From Halobellus rarus (GTDB lineage Archaea; Halobacteriota; Halobacteria; Halobacteriales; Haloferacaceae), in assembly GCF_024494595.1 (NCBI RefSeq), contig NZ_JANHDI010000006.1, positions 229,398-293,397 of the forward strand: DNA of 64,000 nucleotides, in the 5' to 3' direction. Below the pieces are notes generated by a model that did not search any database, had not been told where the DNA came from, and saw only the letters and a program-made list of their open reading frames with translations. Below are positions 16,888 to 25,988 of this stretch, one piece after another. How positions within the stretch are numbered: the stretch's first letter is position 1; each line of letters begins with the position of its first letter. The translations under genes were made by a program, and so were the position numbers.

Positions 16888-18087
16888 TCAGTACGCGTCG
16901 CGGGCGACTTCGAGCAAGTCCTCGGCGTCGGCGTCGCGGGGGTTGTCGTGGATCTCGATCGTCTCAAGTGACTTCTCGGCGATCTCGGAGAGATCGTCCT
17001 CGTCGACGTCGAGTTCGCTCAAGCTCGAGGGAAGGTCGACCTCGTCGATCAGGGCCTCGACCGCCTCGACCGCCTCGTGTGCGGCTTCGACGTCGGACAG
17101 TCCGTCGGTGTCGAGCCCCATCGCCTCGGCGACCTCCGCGTAGCGCGCGGGGTACTCCTTGAGGTTGTACCGCATCACCGGCGGCGTGAACACCGCGATT
17201 GCCTCGCCGTGGGGGATCTCGGGATACATCCCGCCAGTCACCTCGGCGAGGGAGTGAATCGCGCCGAACCCGGCGAAGTTCTCACAGAAGCCAGCCATAT
17301 GCGACCCGTACAGCATCTGCTCGCGGGCCTCCATATCGCCCGTCTCGTAGGCGTCGGGGAGGTACTCCGGGACGAGCCCCATCACGTGTTTCGTGTACGG
17401 CTTGACGAGTTCGGGCGCCCCGGCGGCGACGTGGTTCTCCAGGGCGTGGGAGAACGCGTCGAACCCGGTCGCAGCGGTCTGTCGCGGCGGGAGCGACGCA
17501 GTCAGTTCGGGATCCACCAGTGAGACCTCGGCGCCGAGGTACGGCCCATCGGGGTACAGCGGGGGTTGACCGATCGCCATCTTGAATTCCCTATCGGGCG
17601 CGGTGATCACGGCCCAGTAGTCCACCTCGCTCCCGGTCCCGGACGTCGTCGGGACCGTGACGAGCGGGTGCGGGTGGTTCTCGATACTGCCCGCGGTGAC
17701 ATCCTCCGGGACGTTCACCTCGTACTCAGAGAGCTCCCCCGAGTTGGTCTTCAGAAGCGTCGCGCACTTCGCGGTGTCGATGACGCTCCCGCCGCCCACC
17801 GCGACGACCACGTCAAAGTCACCGGCGTTCAGCGTCTCCAGGGCGTCGTGGACCATCGCCGTCGTCGGGTTGGGCTCGATCTCGTCGTAGACCTCGTACT
17901 CGATTCCCTCGGCTTCGAGCGAGGACTCGACGCCGTCGAGGATGCCGGCCGTCCTGATATCCTGGTCGGTGACGACCAGCGCGCTCTCCCACCCCTTCGC
18001 GTCGATCACTTCGCCGGTCCGCTCGCTCTTCCCGTTCCCGAACTCGACCCAGATCGGGAACGAGAAGGTGTACTCGCCGAGGCTCAT
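16888..18087 (-). CDS. Iron-containing alcohol dehydrogenase
   Basis: A 399-residue group III dehydrogenase that oxidises alcohols or reduces aldehydes with NAD(P). The nucleotide loop GGGSVIDTAK lies at 98-107, PTTSGTGSEV at 146-155, and the metal ligands Asp210, His214, His278 and His293 are all in place (GFDAFSHALE, FGAIHSLAE, IPHGEA). Full length for the family. It is divergently transcribed from an aldehyde dehydrogenase, with a 12-bp-arm inverted repeat between the two promoters. Alcohol to aldehyde to acid is the natural joint pathway; the substrate is not evident. Confidence 0.94.
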   Translation of the reverse strand: MSLGEYTFSFPIWVEFGNGKSERTGEVIDAKGWESALVVTDQDIRTAGILDGVESSLEAEGIEYEVYDEIEPNPTTAMVHDALETLNAGDFDVVVAVGGGSVIDTAKCATLLKTNSGELSEYEVNVPEDVTAGSIENHPHPLVTVPTTSGTGSEVDYWAVITAPDREFKMAIGQPPLYPDGPYLGAEVSLVDPELTASLPPRQTAATGFDAFSHALENHVAAGAPELVKPYTKHVMGLVPEYLPDAYETGDMEAREQMLYGSHMAGFCENFAGFGAIHSLAEVTGGMYPEIPHGEAIAVFTPPVMRYNLKEYPARYAEVAEAMGLDTDGLSDVEAAHEAVEAVEALIDEVDLPSSLSELDVDEDDLSEIAEKSLETIEIHDNPRDADAEDLLEVARDAY

Positions 18088-18190
18088 CGTCTCTTCCTCC
18101 GCGCGGACGGGATGGCTGTGCTACTCGTCGGACAGTCGCGGCTGTTGTGTCGCATCCACACGAAATTCGGGAAATACAACATATAAAGAT

Positions 18191-18221
18191 GATGGAACAA
18201 GCAACAATCGCTTGTTTCATC
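18191..18221. promoter_or_regulatory. Inverted repeat between divergent ADH and ALDH promoters
   Basis: GATGGAACAAGC (18191-18202) and GCTTGTTTCATC (18210-18221) are complementary except at one position, around a 7-base spacer. The repeat lies between the TATA box of the alcohol dehydrogenase (TTTATATG, minus, near 18183) and that of the aldehyde dehydrogenase (TTTTTTGA near 18247). This is well placed for joint control of both genes. Confidence 0.6.
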
Positions 18222-18274
18222 CGGACGGACCGCATCGTGAGAAGTTTTTTGAACCGGTGAGAGAGACAGGCTGT

Positions 18275-19789
18275 ATGGACAGTTCGCGACCAGGCGGTAG
18301 TACGATCGCCGAGCGGCACCGCTCGAAACACCGGGAGGCAACGGCCGACGTCGAGTTCGGCGCGTGGATCGACGGCGAGCGTCGCACCGGGGGACCGAAA
18401 CGGGGGATCGAGGATCCGGTGATCGGTGAATCGATCGTCGACGTCCCGCAGTCCGACGCCGGCGACGTCGACGACGCGGTCGGCGCGGCGTGGGACACCT
18501 TCGGGGGCGGGTGGGAGGACGCCACCGTCCGCGACCGGTCAGAGCGCCTCTTCGAGTGGGCCGACGTCCTGGCGGATCACGTCGAGGAACTCACGTTGTT
18601 GGAGTGTCTGGACTGCGGCAAGCCGATCTCGCAGGCCCGCGGCGAGGTCGAGGGCGCGATCGATACACTGGAGTTCTACGCGTCCGCAATTCGGGGACAA
18701 CGCGGCAGCGAGGTACCGGCAGGGGAGGACCTCCACCTCTACACGAAACGGGAGCCGTACGGCGTCGTCGGACAGATCGTCCCCTGGAACTACCCCCTGT
18801 GGGCGGCCGCCTGGAAACTCGGTCCGGCGCTCGCCGCGGGCAACGCGTGCGTCCTGAAGCCCGCCAGCGACACGCCGCTGTCGACGGTCCGCGCCGCGCA
18901 GCTCTCGGAGGGCATCTTCCCCGACGGCGTGCTCAACGTCGTGCCGGGATCGGGCAGCGAGGTCGGGCAGGCGATCGCGGAACACGAAGAGATCCGTAAG
19001 GTCTCGTTCACCGGCAGCACCGGCGTCGGCAGCGGGGTGATGCGCGCGGCCGCCGACCGGGTCGCGCCGGTGACGCTGGAACTCGGCGGCAAGTCCCCGT
19101 TCATCGTCTTCCCCGACGCGGACCTCGACAAAGTCGTCCAAGCCGTCGCCGACGGTATCTTCTACAGCACCGGCGAGATCTGTGACGCCTTCTCCCGGGC
19201 GTTAGTCCACGAGTCGATCGCCGACGAGTTCACCGAGCGGTTCGTCCAGGCGGCCGAATCCTACGTATTGGGGGACCCACTCGACGAGGAGACGACGATG
19301 GGGCCGCTGACCTCGAAGCGCCAGCTCGAGACCGTAACCGACTACATCGAGACGGGCAAGGAAGCGGCGGATCTGCTCTGCGGCGGCGGGCGGCCGGACG
19401 ACCCGGAGTTGGCCGACGGCTACTACGTCGAACCGACCGTCTTCGACGACGTGACGAACGATATGACCGTCGGCTGCGAGGAGATCTTCGGGCCGGTCCA
19501 GACGATCCAGACGTTCGAGAGCTACGACGAGGCGATCGAACTCGCGAACGACACGCAGTACGGGCTCGCCTCCGGCATCGGGACCGAGAGCACGTCGCTC
19601 GTACATCAGACTGCCGACGACCTGGACGCCGGCCTCGTGTACGTCAACGAGTACGGGCCGATTATGCCAGACGCGCCCTACGGCGGGTTCAAGCGGTCGG
19701 GCTTCGGGAAGGACCTTGGGCTGGAGGCCCTCGATCACTACCAGCGTCAGAAGAGCGTATACGTGAACCTCGACGAGCCCGAACTCTAA
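18275..19789 (+). CDS. NAD(P)-dependent aldehyde dehydrogenase
   Basis: A 504-residue ALDH. Catalytic residues are present: Asn172 in PWNYP, Lys195 in CVLKP, general base Glu269 in LELGGKSP and nucleophile Cys303 in STGEICDAFSR. The Cys-flanking sequence (GEIC rather than GQxC) departs slightly from the common form, as seen in some betaine-aldehyde-like enzymes. An open frame extends 330 bases upstream, but ATG 18275 is preferred because it fits the family N terminus and lies 28 bases after a TATA box. Divergent partner of the iron alcohol dehydrogenase. Substrate unknown. Confidence 0.94.
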   Translation: MDSSRPGGSTIAERHRSKHREATADVEFGAWIDGERRTGGPKRGIEDPVIGESIVDVPQSDAGDVDDAVGAAWDTFGGGWEDATVRDRSERLFEWADVLADHVEELTLLECLDCGKPISQARGEVEGAIDTLEFYASAIRGQRGSEVPAGEDLHLYTKREPYGVVGQIVPWNYPLWAAAWKLGPALAAGNACVLKPASDTPLSTVRAAQLSEGIFPDGVLNVVPGSGSEVGQAIAEHEEIRKVSFTGSTGVGSGVMRAAADRVAPVTLELGGKSPFIVFPDADLDKVVQAVADGIFYSTGEICDAFSRALVHESIADEFTERFVQAAESYVLGDPLDEETTMGPLTSKRQLETVTDYIETGKEAADLLCGGGRPDDPELADGYYVEPTVFDDVTNDMTVGCEEIFGPVQTIQTFESYDEAIELANDTQYGLASGIGTESTSLVHQTADDLDAGLVYVNEYGPIMPDAPYGGFKRSGFGKDLGLEALDHYQRQKSVYVNLDEPEL

Positions 19790-20312
19790 GTTGGTCGCCC
19801 CCGGGATAGCCCCGCGTCCGACACACGGACGCAGCGATTCGCCGGGGAGCCCGGACCGGAACTCGAACACTGCCGTGGATTCCGGATACAAACCCGCTTT
19901 GCTGCCTCTACGGGTCGTGAACGCCCGAGACAGGCTCGTTAGGTCGCTCCGCACGACGCTGTTCCGCGGGTTTCTCCACCAAAGATGTTTTATCTCGAAC
20001 GAAGAGGGTATCGTCCCCTGACATATTGAACCTCAGTGACAAGCCAGAACACGGTGAAAATTAACGATAATAGTTGTTTTATATAGTATCGGAATTTATA
20101 TAAGAATAATATAGTGAGTGAATTTATATACATACTATTTTTAATATTTCACGGGTGTCTCGGGGTAGTGGCACCGAGAATCTGATTAGAAATCAGAGAA
20201 TTGTCGCGTAACAAACGCCTCTAGGTGCGCTAAAGAGACAAAAAGAGACTTGCTCTCACGTTTTATATTTATCTTGTTTTTCTGTCAGGGTTATAAATAG
20301 GTAAATATTCAA
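19790..20312. other. Intergenic, strongly AT-rich block
   Basis: 523 bases between convergent genes. From about 20040 to 20312 the DNA is AT-rich, with GAATTTATATA present twice (near 20093 and 20121) and several other TATA-like runs. No reading frame is credible. It may be a double terminator or the trace of a small mobile or non-coding element. Confidence 0.45.
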
Positions 20313-21341
20313 TTATTTCAGAACAGTCGTGATCCCCAGCACCTCGGTGATCAGCCACGCGACGAACAGCAGATAGCACACCAAAAGTCCGTACGCTTCC
20401 GCGGTACTGAGACGCAGGTCCGTTCGAATCATCGCGAACAGAATCACGGTCGCGAGTGTCAGAACCGCGAACATCGGGACGGCCGTCGCGAAGTCGACCG
20501 TGACGCTCCCGGCGATGAGGACGCCGATCGGAATCGCGACCAGCAGGTCGAACGTGTTCGAGCCGAGCACGTTGGCGAGGCTGGTGACGCTGTTACCGTC
20601 GCGGGCGGATCGAACGCTGACGAGCAGGTCGGGCAGACTCGTCGCGGCGGCGACGATCGTCACCCCGGCGAGCAGTTCCGGGATCCCGAACGTGGTCGAA
20701 AGTGACTCGACGCTGCCGACCAACTGTTCGACGGCGACGAGGATCAGCGCGAGGCCGGCACCGAGGGTCACCCACTGCCGGCGGATGCCCGCGTCGACGA
20801 CGCCCGCGTCGGCGTGGTCCGAGACGTCCTGCCACTGGATGAAGAGGTACAACCCGTACAGGAGTAACGGCACCGCCGCGAGCGGCCGGGTGATTCGTCC
20901 GATGAGCGGCGGTCCGTCCGGGACCGGCACGTAAATGATCGCGAAGGCGAACGTGATGATCAACGCGGACACCGCGATCATGTAGAACTGCGCCTCCTTG
21001 TACACCAGCGTTCGGTTGGTCTCGAGCGTGTCAGCCGCGGCGAGTCCCGACAGAGCGGGAATGACGAGGATGTTGAAGATCGCGGAGCCGACGACGGCAC
21101 CGACGCCGATGTCGAACACCCCCGAGAGGGCAGCGAACACGACGCTCGAGAGTTCCGGAAAGCTGGAGCCGATCGCGACGACGATCGACCCCTGGACCAC
21201 GGCCGGGAGCCCGTAGTGCGCGGAGAGTCGCTCCGCGGACGTCTCGAGCCACCCGCTCCCGATCCAGATCAGTCCGGTTGCGACGAGGACGACAGTCCCG
21301 TTCACGATCGGCGTATTGGGGAGGAATCCGAGCAGCGCCAT
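20313..21341 (-). CDS. Sodium/calcium (cation/Ca2+) antiporter, CaCA family
   Basis: A 342-residue membrane protein with ten or so helices and the two inverted alpha repeats of the YrbG/NCX type. Repeat 1 reads GSSFPELSSVVFAALSG with GAVVGSAIFN; repeat 2 reads AATSLPDLLVSV with LANVLGSNTFD. The acidic residues that bind cation are kept, as PE and PD, although both repeats deviate from the usual GTSxPE. It should exchange Ca2+ (or another divalent cation) for Na+ across the cell membrane. It appears monocistronic. A second, separate CaCA protein lies at 32916-33893. Confidence 0.92.
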   Translation of the reverse strand: MALLGFLPNTPIVNGTVVLVATGLIWIGSGWLETSAERLSAHYGLPAVVQGSIVVAIGSSFPELSSVVFAALSGVFDIGVGAVVGSAIFNILVIPALSGLAAADTLETNRTLVYKEAQFYMIAVSALIITFAFAIIYVPVPDGPPLIGRITRPLAAVPLLLYGLYLFIQWQDVSDHADAGVVDAGIRRQWVTLGAGLALILVAVEQLVGSVESLSTTFGIPELLAGVTIVAAATSLPDLLVSVRSARDGNSVTSLANVLGSNTFDLLVAIPIGVLIAGSVTVDFATAVPMFAVLTLATVILFAMIRTDLRLSTAEAYGLLVCYLLFVAWLITEVLGITTVLK

Positions 21342-21404
21342 CGAGTGGAACCGTCTCGAAGCGGAGAAAAGAACGTACCGGTCGGAGGAGTGTTTCGAGG
21401 CGGA

Positions 21405-22349
21405 CTAGCTCTTCGGCGCGCGATACAGCAGGTCGTACTGGTGGGCGACGTACGTGAGAGATCCCCTGCCGAGTTGCTCCCGACGTGTCGAGAGCCACGA
21501 GTCGAAGGCGTCGACCGAGTGAGACGACGAGCCCACTGCCTCGTCGACGAATCCGAGGATCCGAGACAGGAAGTAACGCTCGTCCGCGGGGTACCTCCGA
21601 CCCCGTGCGCGGACGATCCAGTCCGAACTTTCCGCCTCCAGGAGCGTCCCAGCGCGCCGCCCGAGCAGATCGATCAGGTGGCGGCCAGCCCGTACGTCCC
21701 GTCCGGGACGGGCATCGATCGCCGCGTGATAGGCCCCCTCGACGGCGTCGTCGGCCGGGTGGTCCGGTTGGAAGATCGTCCCGCCATCGAACGTGATCGG
21801 GACGTACGCCAGCCCGCCCGGTCGGAGGGCTGACTCGACCGCCGAGACGAACCGGGAGAGCGGCACGAGGTCGGCGAACGCCTGGGCGACGACCAGGTCG
21901 CAGTCCGAGGCGGCTTCGAGCGTATCGAGCGCGTCGCCGGTCGCGAACCCGACGTCGAGATCGGCGACCGTGAACTCGGGATCGGGCGAAGCGGTCTGGT
22001 CAGTCGGTTCGATCGGATCGCACCGGTCGATCTGGCCCGTCCGGTCGGTTACGGCGTACCCCCGACGGCGGAGCGCCTTCGGACGGACGTCTCGGGCGAA
22101 ATCGACGATTCGCTCGTCGGTGTCGACGCCGAGGTACCGTCCGGAGGCGATCCCCCACGAGAGGAGCCGAGAGACCGTGACGCCGGTTCCACACCCCGCC
22201 TCGACGATTCGAGGGTCCGGCGGGAGGTCGGCCAGCAACCGCTCTCGAACGCGTCTCGACAGGGCCCGGTCGTCGACCGAGCGCTTCGATTCGAGGTATC
22301 TGGGTCGGGCGTGATTCATCGGTCCGGACGCTGACGAAGGGGGGGTCAT
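21405..22349 (-). CDS. Class I SAM-dependent methyltransferase
   Basis: A 314-residue protein with a Rossmann-type SAM site: motif I VEAGCGTGVT (about residues 49-58), an acidic strand end GVDTDERIV, and CDLVVAQAFADLVPL as motif IV. The C-terminal 120 residues are rich in Arg and aromatic residues and may form a substrate cap. Its ATG overlaps the TGA of the pterin-synthase-like gene by four bases, so the two are coupled, together with the MDR gene further upstream. The methylated substrate is unknown; the PTPS neighbour hints at a pterin-like or other heterocyclic compound, by inference. Confidence 0.85.
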   Translation of the reverse strand: MTPPSSASGPMNHARPRYLESKRSVDDRALSRRVRERLLADLPPDPRIVEAGCGTGVTVSRLLSWGIASGRYLGVDTDERIVDFARDVRPKALRRRGYAVTDRTGQIDRCDPIEPTDQTASPDPEFTVADLDVGFATGDALDTLEAASDCDLVVAQAFADLVPLSRFVSAVESALRPGGLAYVPITFDGGTIFQPDHPADDAVEGAYHAAIDARPGRDVRAGRHLIDLLGRRAGTLLEAESSDWIVRARGRRYPADERYFLSRILGFVDEAVGSSSHSVDAFDSWLSTRREQLGRGSLTYVAHQYDLLYRAPKS

Positions 22350-22753
22350 TCCCCGAGCTGACGGCTATGGCTGGCCCAGGAGACGTCGTCCTCCCAGATC
22401 CGGACGGTCAGCCCCGTCGGCGTGGGATCGGCCAGCGCCTCGGCAACGCGGTCGCCGAACAACCGCGCGAAGTGTTCGATGCTCGGATTGAGTCCCTCGA
22501 ACTCGGGGAGGTCGTTGAGCAGCGCGTCGCGGTAGCGAGCCTCGAGGTCGTCGAGGAGCGCGTCGACGGCGTCGATGTCGACGAGGTACCCGTACTCGCC
22601 GAGCGTCGAGCCCGAGAACCGCAGTTCGACCGTGAACTGATGACTGTGTACGACGCCCTCGGGCCCGGGATCGGGGACAGTCAGGTAGTGCTGTGCGATG
22701 AACGATCTCTCGACGGTCAGTTCGTACGCGTCGTCCGGGTCGGTTCGTGTCAT
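22346..22753 (-). CDS. 6-pyruvoyl-tetrahydropterin synthase / QueD family protein
   Basis: 135 residues of the T-fold PTPS family. Candidate zinc ligands are His22 (FIAQHYL) plus His36 and His38 (VVHSHQF); NPSIEHFARL and the C-terminal VRIWEDDVSWASH motif are present. The nucleophilic Cys that sits four residues before the HxH pair in PTPS/QueD is absent; Glu32 occupies that place, recalling the Glu-bearing PTPS-III group. True 7-carboxy-deazaguanine synthesis is thus less likely than a variant pterin reaction. It is translationally coupled to a methyltransferase downstream and follows an MDR oxidoreductase by 31 bases. Confidence 0.82.
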   Translation of the reverse strand: MTRTDPDDAYELTVERSFIAQHYLTVPDPGPEGVVHSHQFTVELRFSGSTLGEYGYLVDIDAVDALLDDLEARYRDALLNDLPEFEGLNPSIEHFARLFGDRVAEALADPTPTGLTVRIWEDDVSWASHSRQLGE

Positions 22754-22784
22754 TGTGAAGCGTGTTAGTACGTTCGATCGTGAA

Positions 22785-23813
22785 CTACTTGTAGGTCAGA
22801 AGCACCTGTAGCACGCCATCCCGACGGTCGTCGAGGAGGCGATACGCCTCGGACGCGTCGGCGAAGGGGATCCGGTGGGTGACGAGCGAGGCGACGTCGA
22901 GTTCGCAGAGGCGATCGAGCGCGGTCGCCGCCCGCCGACCCTTCGTCCACCGGCCGCGAGTCTCCGGCGCGAGCGTGCTCACCTGACTCGACTCGACGGA
23001 GATACGATCCCGGTGGAACGACGTGCCCAGATCGAGCGTGGCCGGTTTCTCGCCGTACCACGAGCCGACCACGACGCGCCCGTCGTACCCGACCGCGTCG
23101 ACGGCGTCGTCGAGCGCGGCCGGACGGCCCGAGAGCTCGAACGCCAGGTCGACGCCCTCGGGGAAATCACTCCGGGGAGAGGCATCGACTTCGGCGTCGA
23201 GAACGTCGTCCAGGCGATCGGGCGCGACCGCGACGTCGGCCCCCATCGACCGCGCGTGTTCTCGTCTGTCCGGGATCGGTTCGACCGCGACGAGGCGGTC
23301 GAGCGGGAACGACGAGAGGATCCCGATGGTACAGAGGCCGACGACGCCCGCGCCGAAGACGACCACCTCCTCACCGATCCGTGGCTGGCCGTCGAGCACG
23401 AGCGACGTCGCGGTCTCCACCGAGGGGAACAGCGCCATCGCCTCGGGGGTCGCGTTCTCCGGGACCGAAAGGAGGTTTTCGGGGGCGATCGCGAAGCGCG
23501 TCTCGTGGGGGTCGAACGCGAACACGGACCGTCCGAGCCACTCGTCGTCGACGGCGTCCCCGACGGCGACGACGTCGCCGACCGCCGCGTAGCCGTACCG
23601 AAGCGGGAACGACAGGTCGCCGTCGATGGTCTCGAACGTCTCGTCGGCGGGCAGGTCCGTCGGCGCTTCCCCCCGATAGATGAGCAGTTCGGTCCCGGCG
23701 CTGATCCCGGAGATTCGCGTCTGGACGAGCACTTCCTCGTCGCTCATCTCGACGGTGGTCGGTCTGAGCTCCGTCTCGAACGGGCCCGTGAAGTACAGTG
23801 ATTCCCGCTGCAT
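22785..23813 (-). CDS. MDR-type zinc-binding dehydrogenase-like oxidoreductase
   Basis: A 342-residue medium-chain dehydrogenase/reductase. Around residues 35-60 the GroES-like half reads ISAGTELLIYRGEAP, and the Rossmann half has VVVFGAGVVGLC (about 147-158). The four structural-zinc cysteines of classical alcohol dehydrogenases are missing, and the usual catalytic GHE motif is not obvious, so metal use is uncertain. It is first of three same-strand genes (MDR, PTPS-like, methyltransferase) spaced 31 and -4 bases, which suggests a small biosynthetic operon. A reductase acting on the PTPS product is a reasonable inference. Confidence 0.82.
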   Translation of the reverse strand: MQRESLYFTGPFETELRPTTVEMSDEEVLVQTRISGISAGTELLIYRGEAPTDLPADETFETIDGDLSFPLRYGYAAVGDVVAVGDAVDDEWLGRSVFAFDPHETRFAIAPENLLSVPENATPEAMALFPSVETATSLVLDGQPRIGEEVVVFGAGVVGLCTIGILSSFPLDRLVAVEPIPDRREHARSMGADVAVAPDRLDDVLDAEVDASPRSDFPEGVDLAFELSGRPAALDDAVDAVGYDGRVVVGSWYGEKPATLDLGTSFHRDRISVESSQVSTLAPETRGRWTKGRRAATALDRLCELDVASLVTHRIPFADASEAYRLLDDRRDGVLQVLLTYK

Positions 23814-24046
23814 CAGCGTGAGGCGTGGGGACGTCTGATCCGGCTCGTGCGGTTCCGAGAGACAAGCGCGCAGTGTCGGATATCACCGCCGGCGAACGAG
23901 ACAGGACACATAGCTGATCTGATGATACCTCGTCGGTCGAACTACGTGATATTCATACTGTCGGCCGCACTGGGGTAGAACGTCGCCCTGGTCGCGCCCG
24001 GCCGGCGCGTAGCATACTATAAGTCCGTCCGGTAGCGACACGAACT

Positions 24047-24619
24047 ATGCCAGGGGATCGGGTCACGGTGTCGCTCGACGAGGACGCGAAAAACGCGCTC
24101 GAAGGACTGACCGAGCAGACCGACGAGAGTCGCAGCGAGGTGATCCGCGAGGCGATCGCGTTCTACGCGGCCAACTTCGACTCCGCGAGGGCGAGCGACA
24201 GCGACCATCTACAGACCTACTACGAGATGCTCTCGACCGGCGAACACGTCCTCCTCGACGTGGACCTGCTGCACGCGTTCTTGAACCAGGTAGCGGGCCC
24301 CGAAGACCGGGACGGGGAGTTCCTCGACACGATCGATCAGGTGGCCGGGTACCACGCTTCAGAGTACGCCGAGCGGTTCGACTCGCTCGAGGACGTCCTC
24401 GACTGGCTCTCGCTGTGCGGGTTCCTGACCGTTCGACGGGCCGAGGCGGGGAGCTACCACGTCGTCTTTCCCTCCGAGCAGTTGCGGTGGTTTATGGTCC
24501 GGTTCATCCGCGGGAGCGTGGTCGATCTCCCCTTCGAGGTCGAGATCGAAGAGAGCGTCTCGAAGGTGCTCTTCACCGAACGCGAACTTGACGACGGCAG
24601 CGGCTCTCGGGCCGAGTGA
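24047..24619 (+). CDS. Ribbon-helix-helix (CopG-like) regulator with C-terminal domain
   Basis: A 190-residue protein. Residues 1-50 form a ribbon-helix-helix DNA-binding unit: beta strand RVTVSLDEDAK, helix NALEGLTEQ, turn and helix SRSEVIREAIAFYAANF. The remaining 140 residues are an acidic helical domain (HVLLDVDLLHAFLNQV, SLEDVLDWLSLCGFLTVRR) known in haloarchaeal CopG-like regulators but without an assigned ligand. A TATA-like ACTATAAG lies about 28 bases before the ATG, indicating a leaderless transcript. It precedes the Nramp/hydantoinase operon by 160 bases and could control it, though that is only positional. Confidence 0.85.
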   Translation: MPGDRVTVSLDEDAKNALEGLTEQTDESRSEVIREAIAFYAANFDSARASDSDHLQTYYEMLSTGEHVLLDVDLLHAFLNQVAGPEDRDGEFLDTIDQVAGYHASEYAERFDSLEDVLDWLSLCGFLTVRRAEAGSYHVVFPSEQLRWFMVRFIRGSVVDLPFEVEIEESVSKVLFTERELDDGSGSRAE

Positions 24620-24779
24620 CCCCGAGCGCTGTAGCGATGATCGTCTTTCAGTTGGCGTTCACACGAGCGATGAAAATATGCACGTATCTCATACGGCTGA
24701 TGAACTGATGCACGAGAGTCTCAACAACCCTTTTTTAGCATTACCCGCACCGTGACACTGGATATCAAATCCACCGACA

Positions 24780-25988
24780 ATGAATCTCATCCAACGACTC
24801 AAATCCGTCGGTCCGGGCGCGATGGTCGCCGCGGCGTTCATCGGCCCCGGGACGGTCACGACTGCGAGCGTAACGGGAGCACAGTTCGGCTACGCACTCC
24901 TCTGGACGATCGCGTTCTCGATCATCGCGACGATCGTCCTCCAGGAGATGAGCGCGCGACTGGGCCTCGTCTCCGGGGAGGGACTCGGTGAGGCGCTCCG
25001 CGAACGGTTCGACAGCCAGGCCGTCGAGTACGTGAGCATCTTCCTCGTGGTTGGCGCGATCGGGATCGGGACCGCCGCCTACGAGGCGGGGAACATCCTC
25101 GGCGGCGCGGCGGGGCTCGCGACCATCACCGGCGTGAGTTCGACGGTGTGGGGCGTCGTGATGGGGCTCGTGGCCGGCACTCTCCTGTACACCGGCCGGT
25201 ACAAACTGATCGAGCGGGCGCTCGTCGGCCTCGTCGGCGTGATGGCCCTCTCGTTCGTGGCGTCGGCGGCCCTCATCGGTCCGGACTTCGGCGCGATCGC
25301 GATGGGGTTCGTGCCGGGCGTCCCGTCGGGATCGCTGTATCTCATCACGGGCCTCATCGGGACGACGATCGTCGGGTACAACCTGTTCCTGCACGCGAGC
25401 AACGTCCAAGAGCGCTGGAGCGGTCCCGAAGATATCGGTCACTCGCGGACCGACACGATCCTCTCGATCGTCGTCGGCGGCGTGATCACGATCACGATTA
25501 TGGTCACCGCGGCCGCCGCGTTCGAACCGGGAACGCAGATCAGCGACGTCGGGCGGATGGCCGAACAGCTCAGGCCGCTCGCGGGCCCGTACGCGGAGCT
25601 GTTCTTCAGCATCGGGCTGTTCGCCGCCGGGTTCACGAGCGCGACGACGGCGCCGCTGGCGGGCGCGTGGGCGACCACGGGAGCGCTGGGTTGGGACTCG
25701 GATATGCAGAGCACGCGGTTCCGCGCCGTCTGGGGGACGATCCTGGGCGTCGGCGTCCTCTCGGTGCTTCTCGGTGGGAGCCCCGTCGAGATCATCGTGT
25801 TCGCGCAGGTCGTCAACGGGATCTTGCTCCCCATCGTCGCGATCTTCCTGATCTACGCGATGAACCAGGAGGACCTCCTCGGCGAGTACACCAACGGACC
25901 GGTCGCGAACGCCCTCGGCGCGATCGTGACGATCGTGGTCGTGTGGCTCGGCGTCCGAACGATCCTCGACGTGGCCGGGGTGCTGTAA
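24780..25988 (+). CDS. Nramp-family carrier lacking canonical metal ligands
   Basis: A 402-residue membrane protein with eleven helices and clear Nramp homology (VTGAQFGYALLW; IGTTIVGYNLFLHAS). The helix-1 DPGN motif that binds metal in true Nramp transporters reads G22-P23-G24-T25, and the helix-6 MPH motif reads V198-G199-Y200. The Asp, Asn and Met metal ligands are therefore all absent, so Mn/Fe transport is unlikely. The stop is followed directly by the ATG of hyuA, and the operon encodes hydantoinase/oxoprolinase-type enzymes. Nramp-like carriers also accompany 5-oxoprolinase genes in bacteria, so an organic substrate such as 5-oxoproline or a hydantoin is the better guess. Confidence 0.85.
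   Translation: MNLIQRLKSVGPGAMVAAAFIGPGTVTTASVTGAQFGYALLWTIAFSIIATIVLQEMSARLGLVSGEGLGEALRERFDSQAVEYVSIFLVVGAIGIGTAAYEAGNILGGAAGLATITGVSSTVWGVVMGLVAGTLLYTGRYKLIERALVGLVGVMALSFVASAALIGPDFGAIAMGFVPGVPSGSLYLITGLIGTTIVGYNLFLHASNVQERWSGPEDIGHSRTDTILSIVVGGVITITIMVTAAAAFEPGTQISDVGRMAEQLRPLAGPYAELFFSIGLFAAGFTSATTAPLAGAWATTGALGWDSDMQSTRFRAVWGTILGVGVLSVLLGGSPVEIIVFAQVVNGILLPIVAIFLIYAMNQEDLLGEYTNGPVANALGAIVTIVVVWLGVRTILDVAGVL

Noticed and set aside
17942..18274. An open frame extending the aldehyde dehydrogenase 111 codons upstream
   Set aside because: It crosses the divergent promoter and inverted repeat and has no ALDH similarity; the family N terminus fits ATG 18275.
24780..25988. Calling the Nramp-like carrier a manganese/iron transporter
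   Set aside because: The helix-1 and helix-6 metal ligands are absent, and the operon context is cyclic-amide breakdown.
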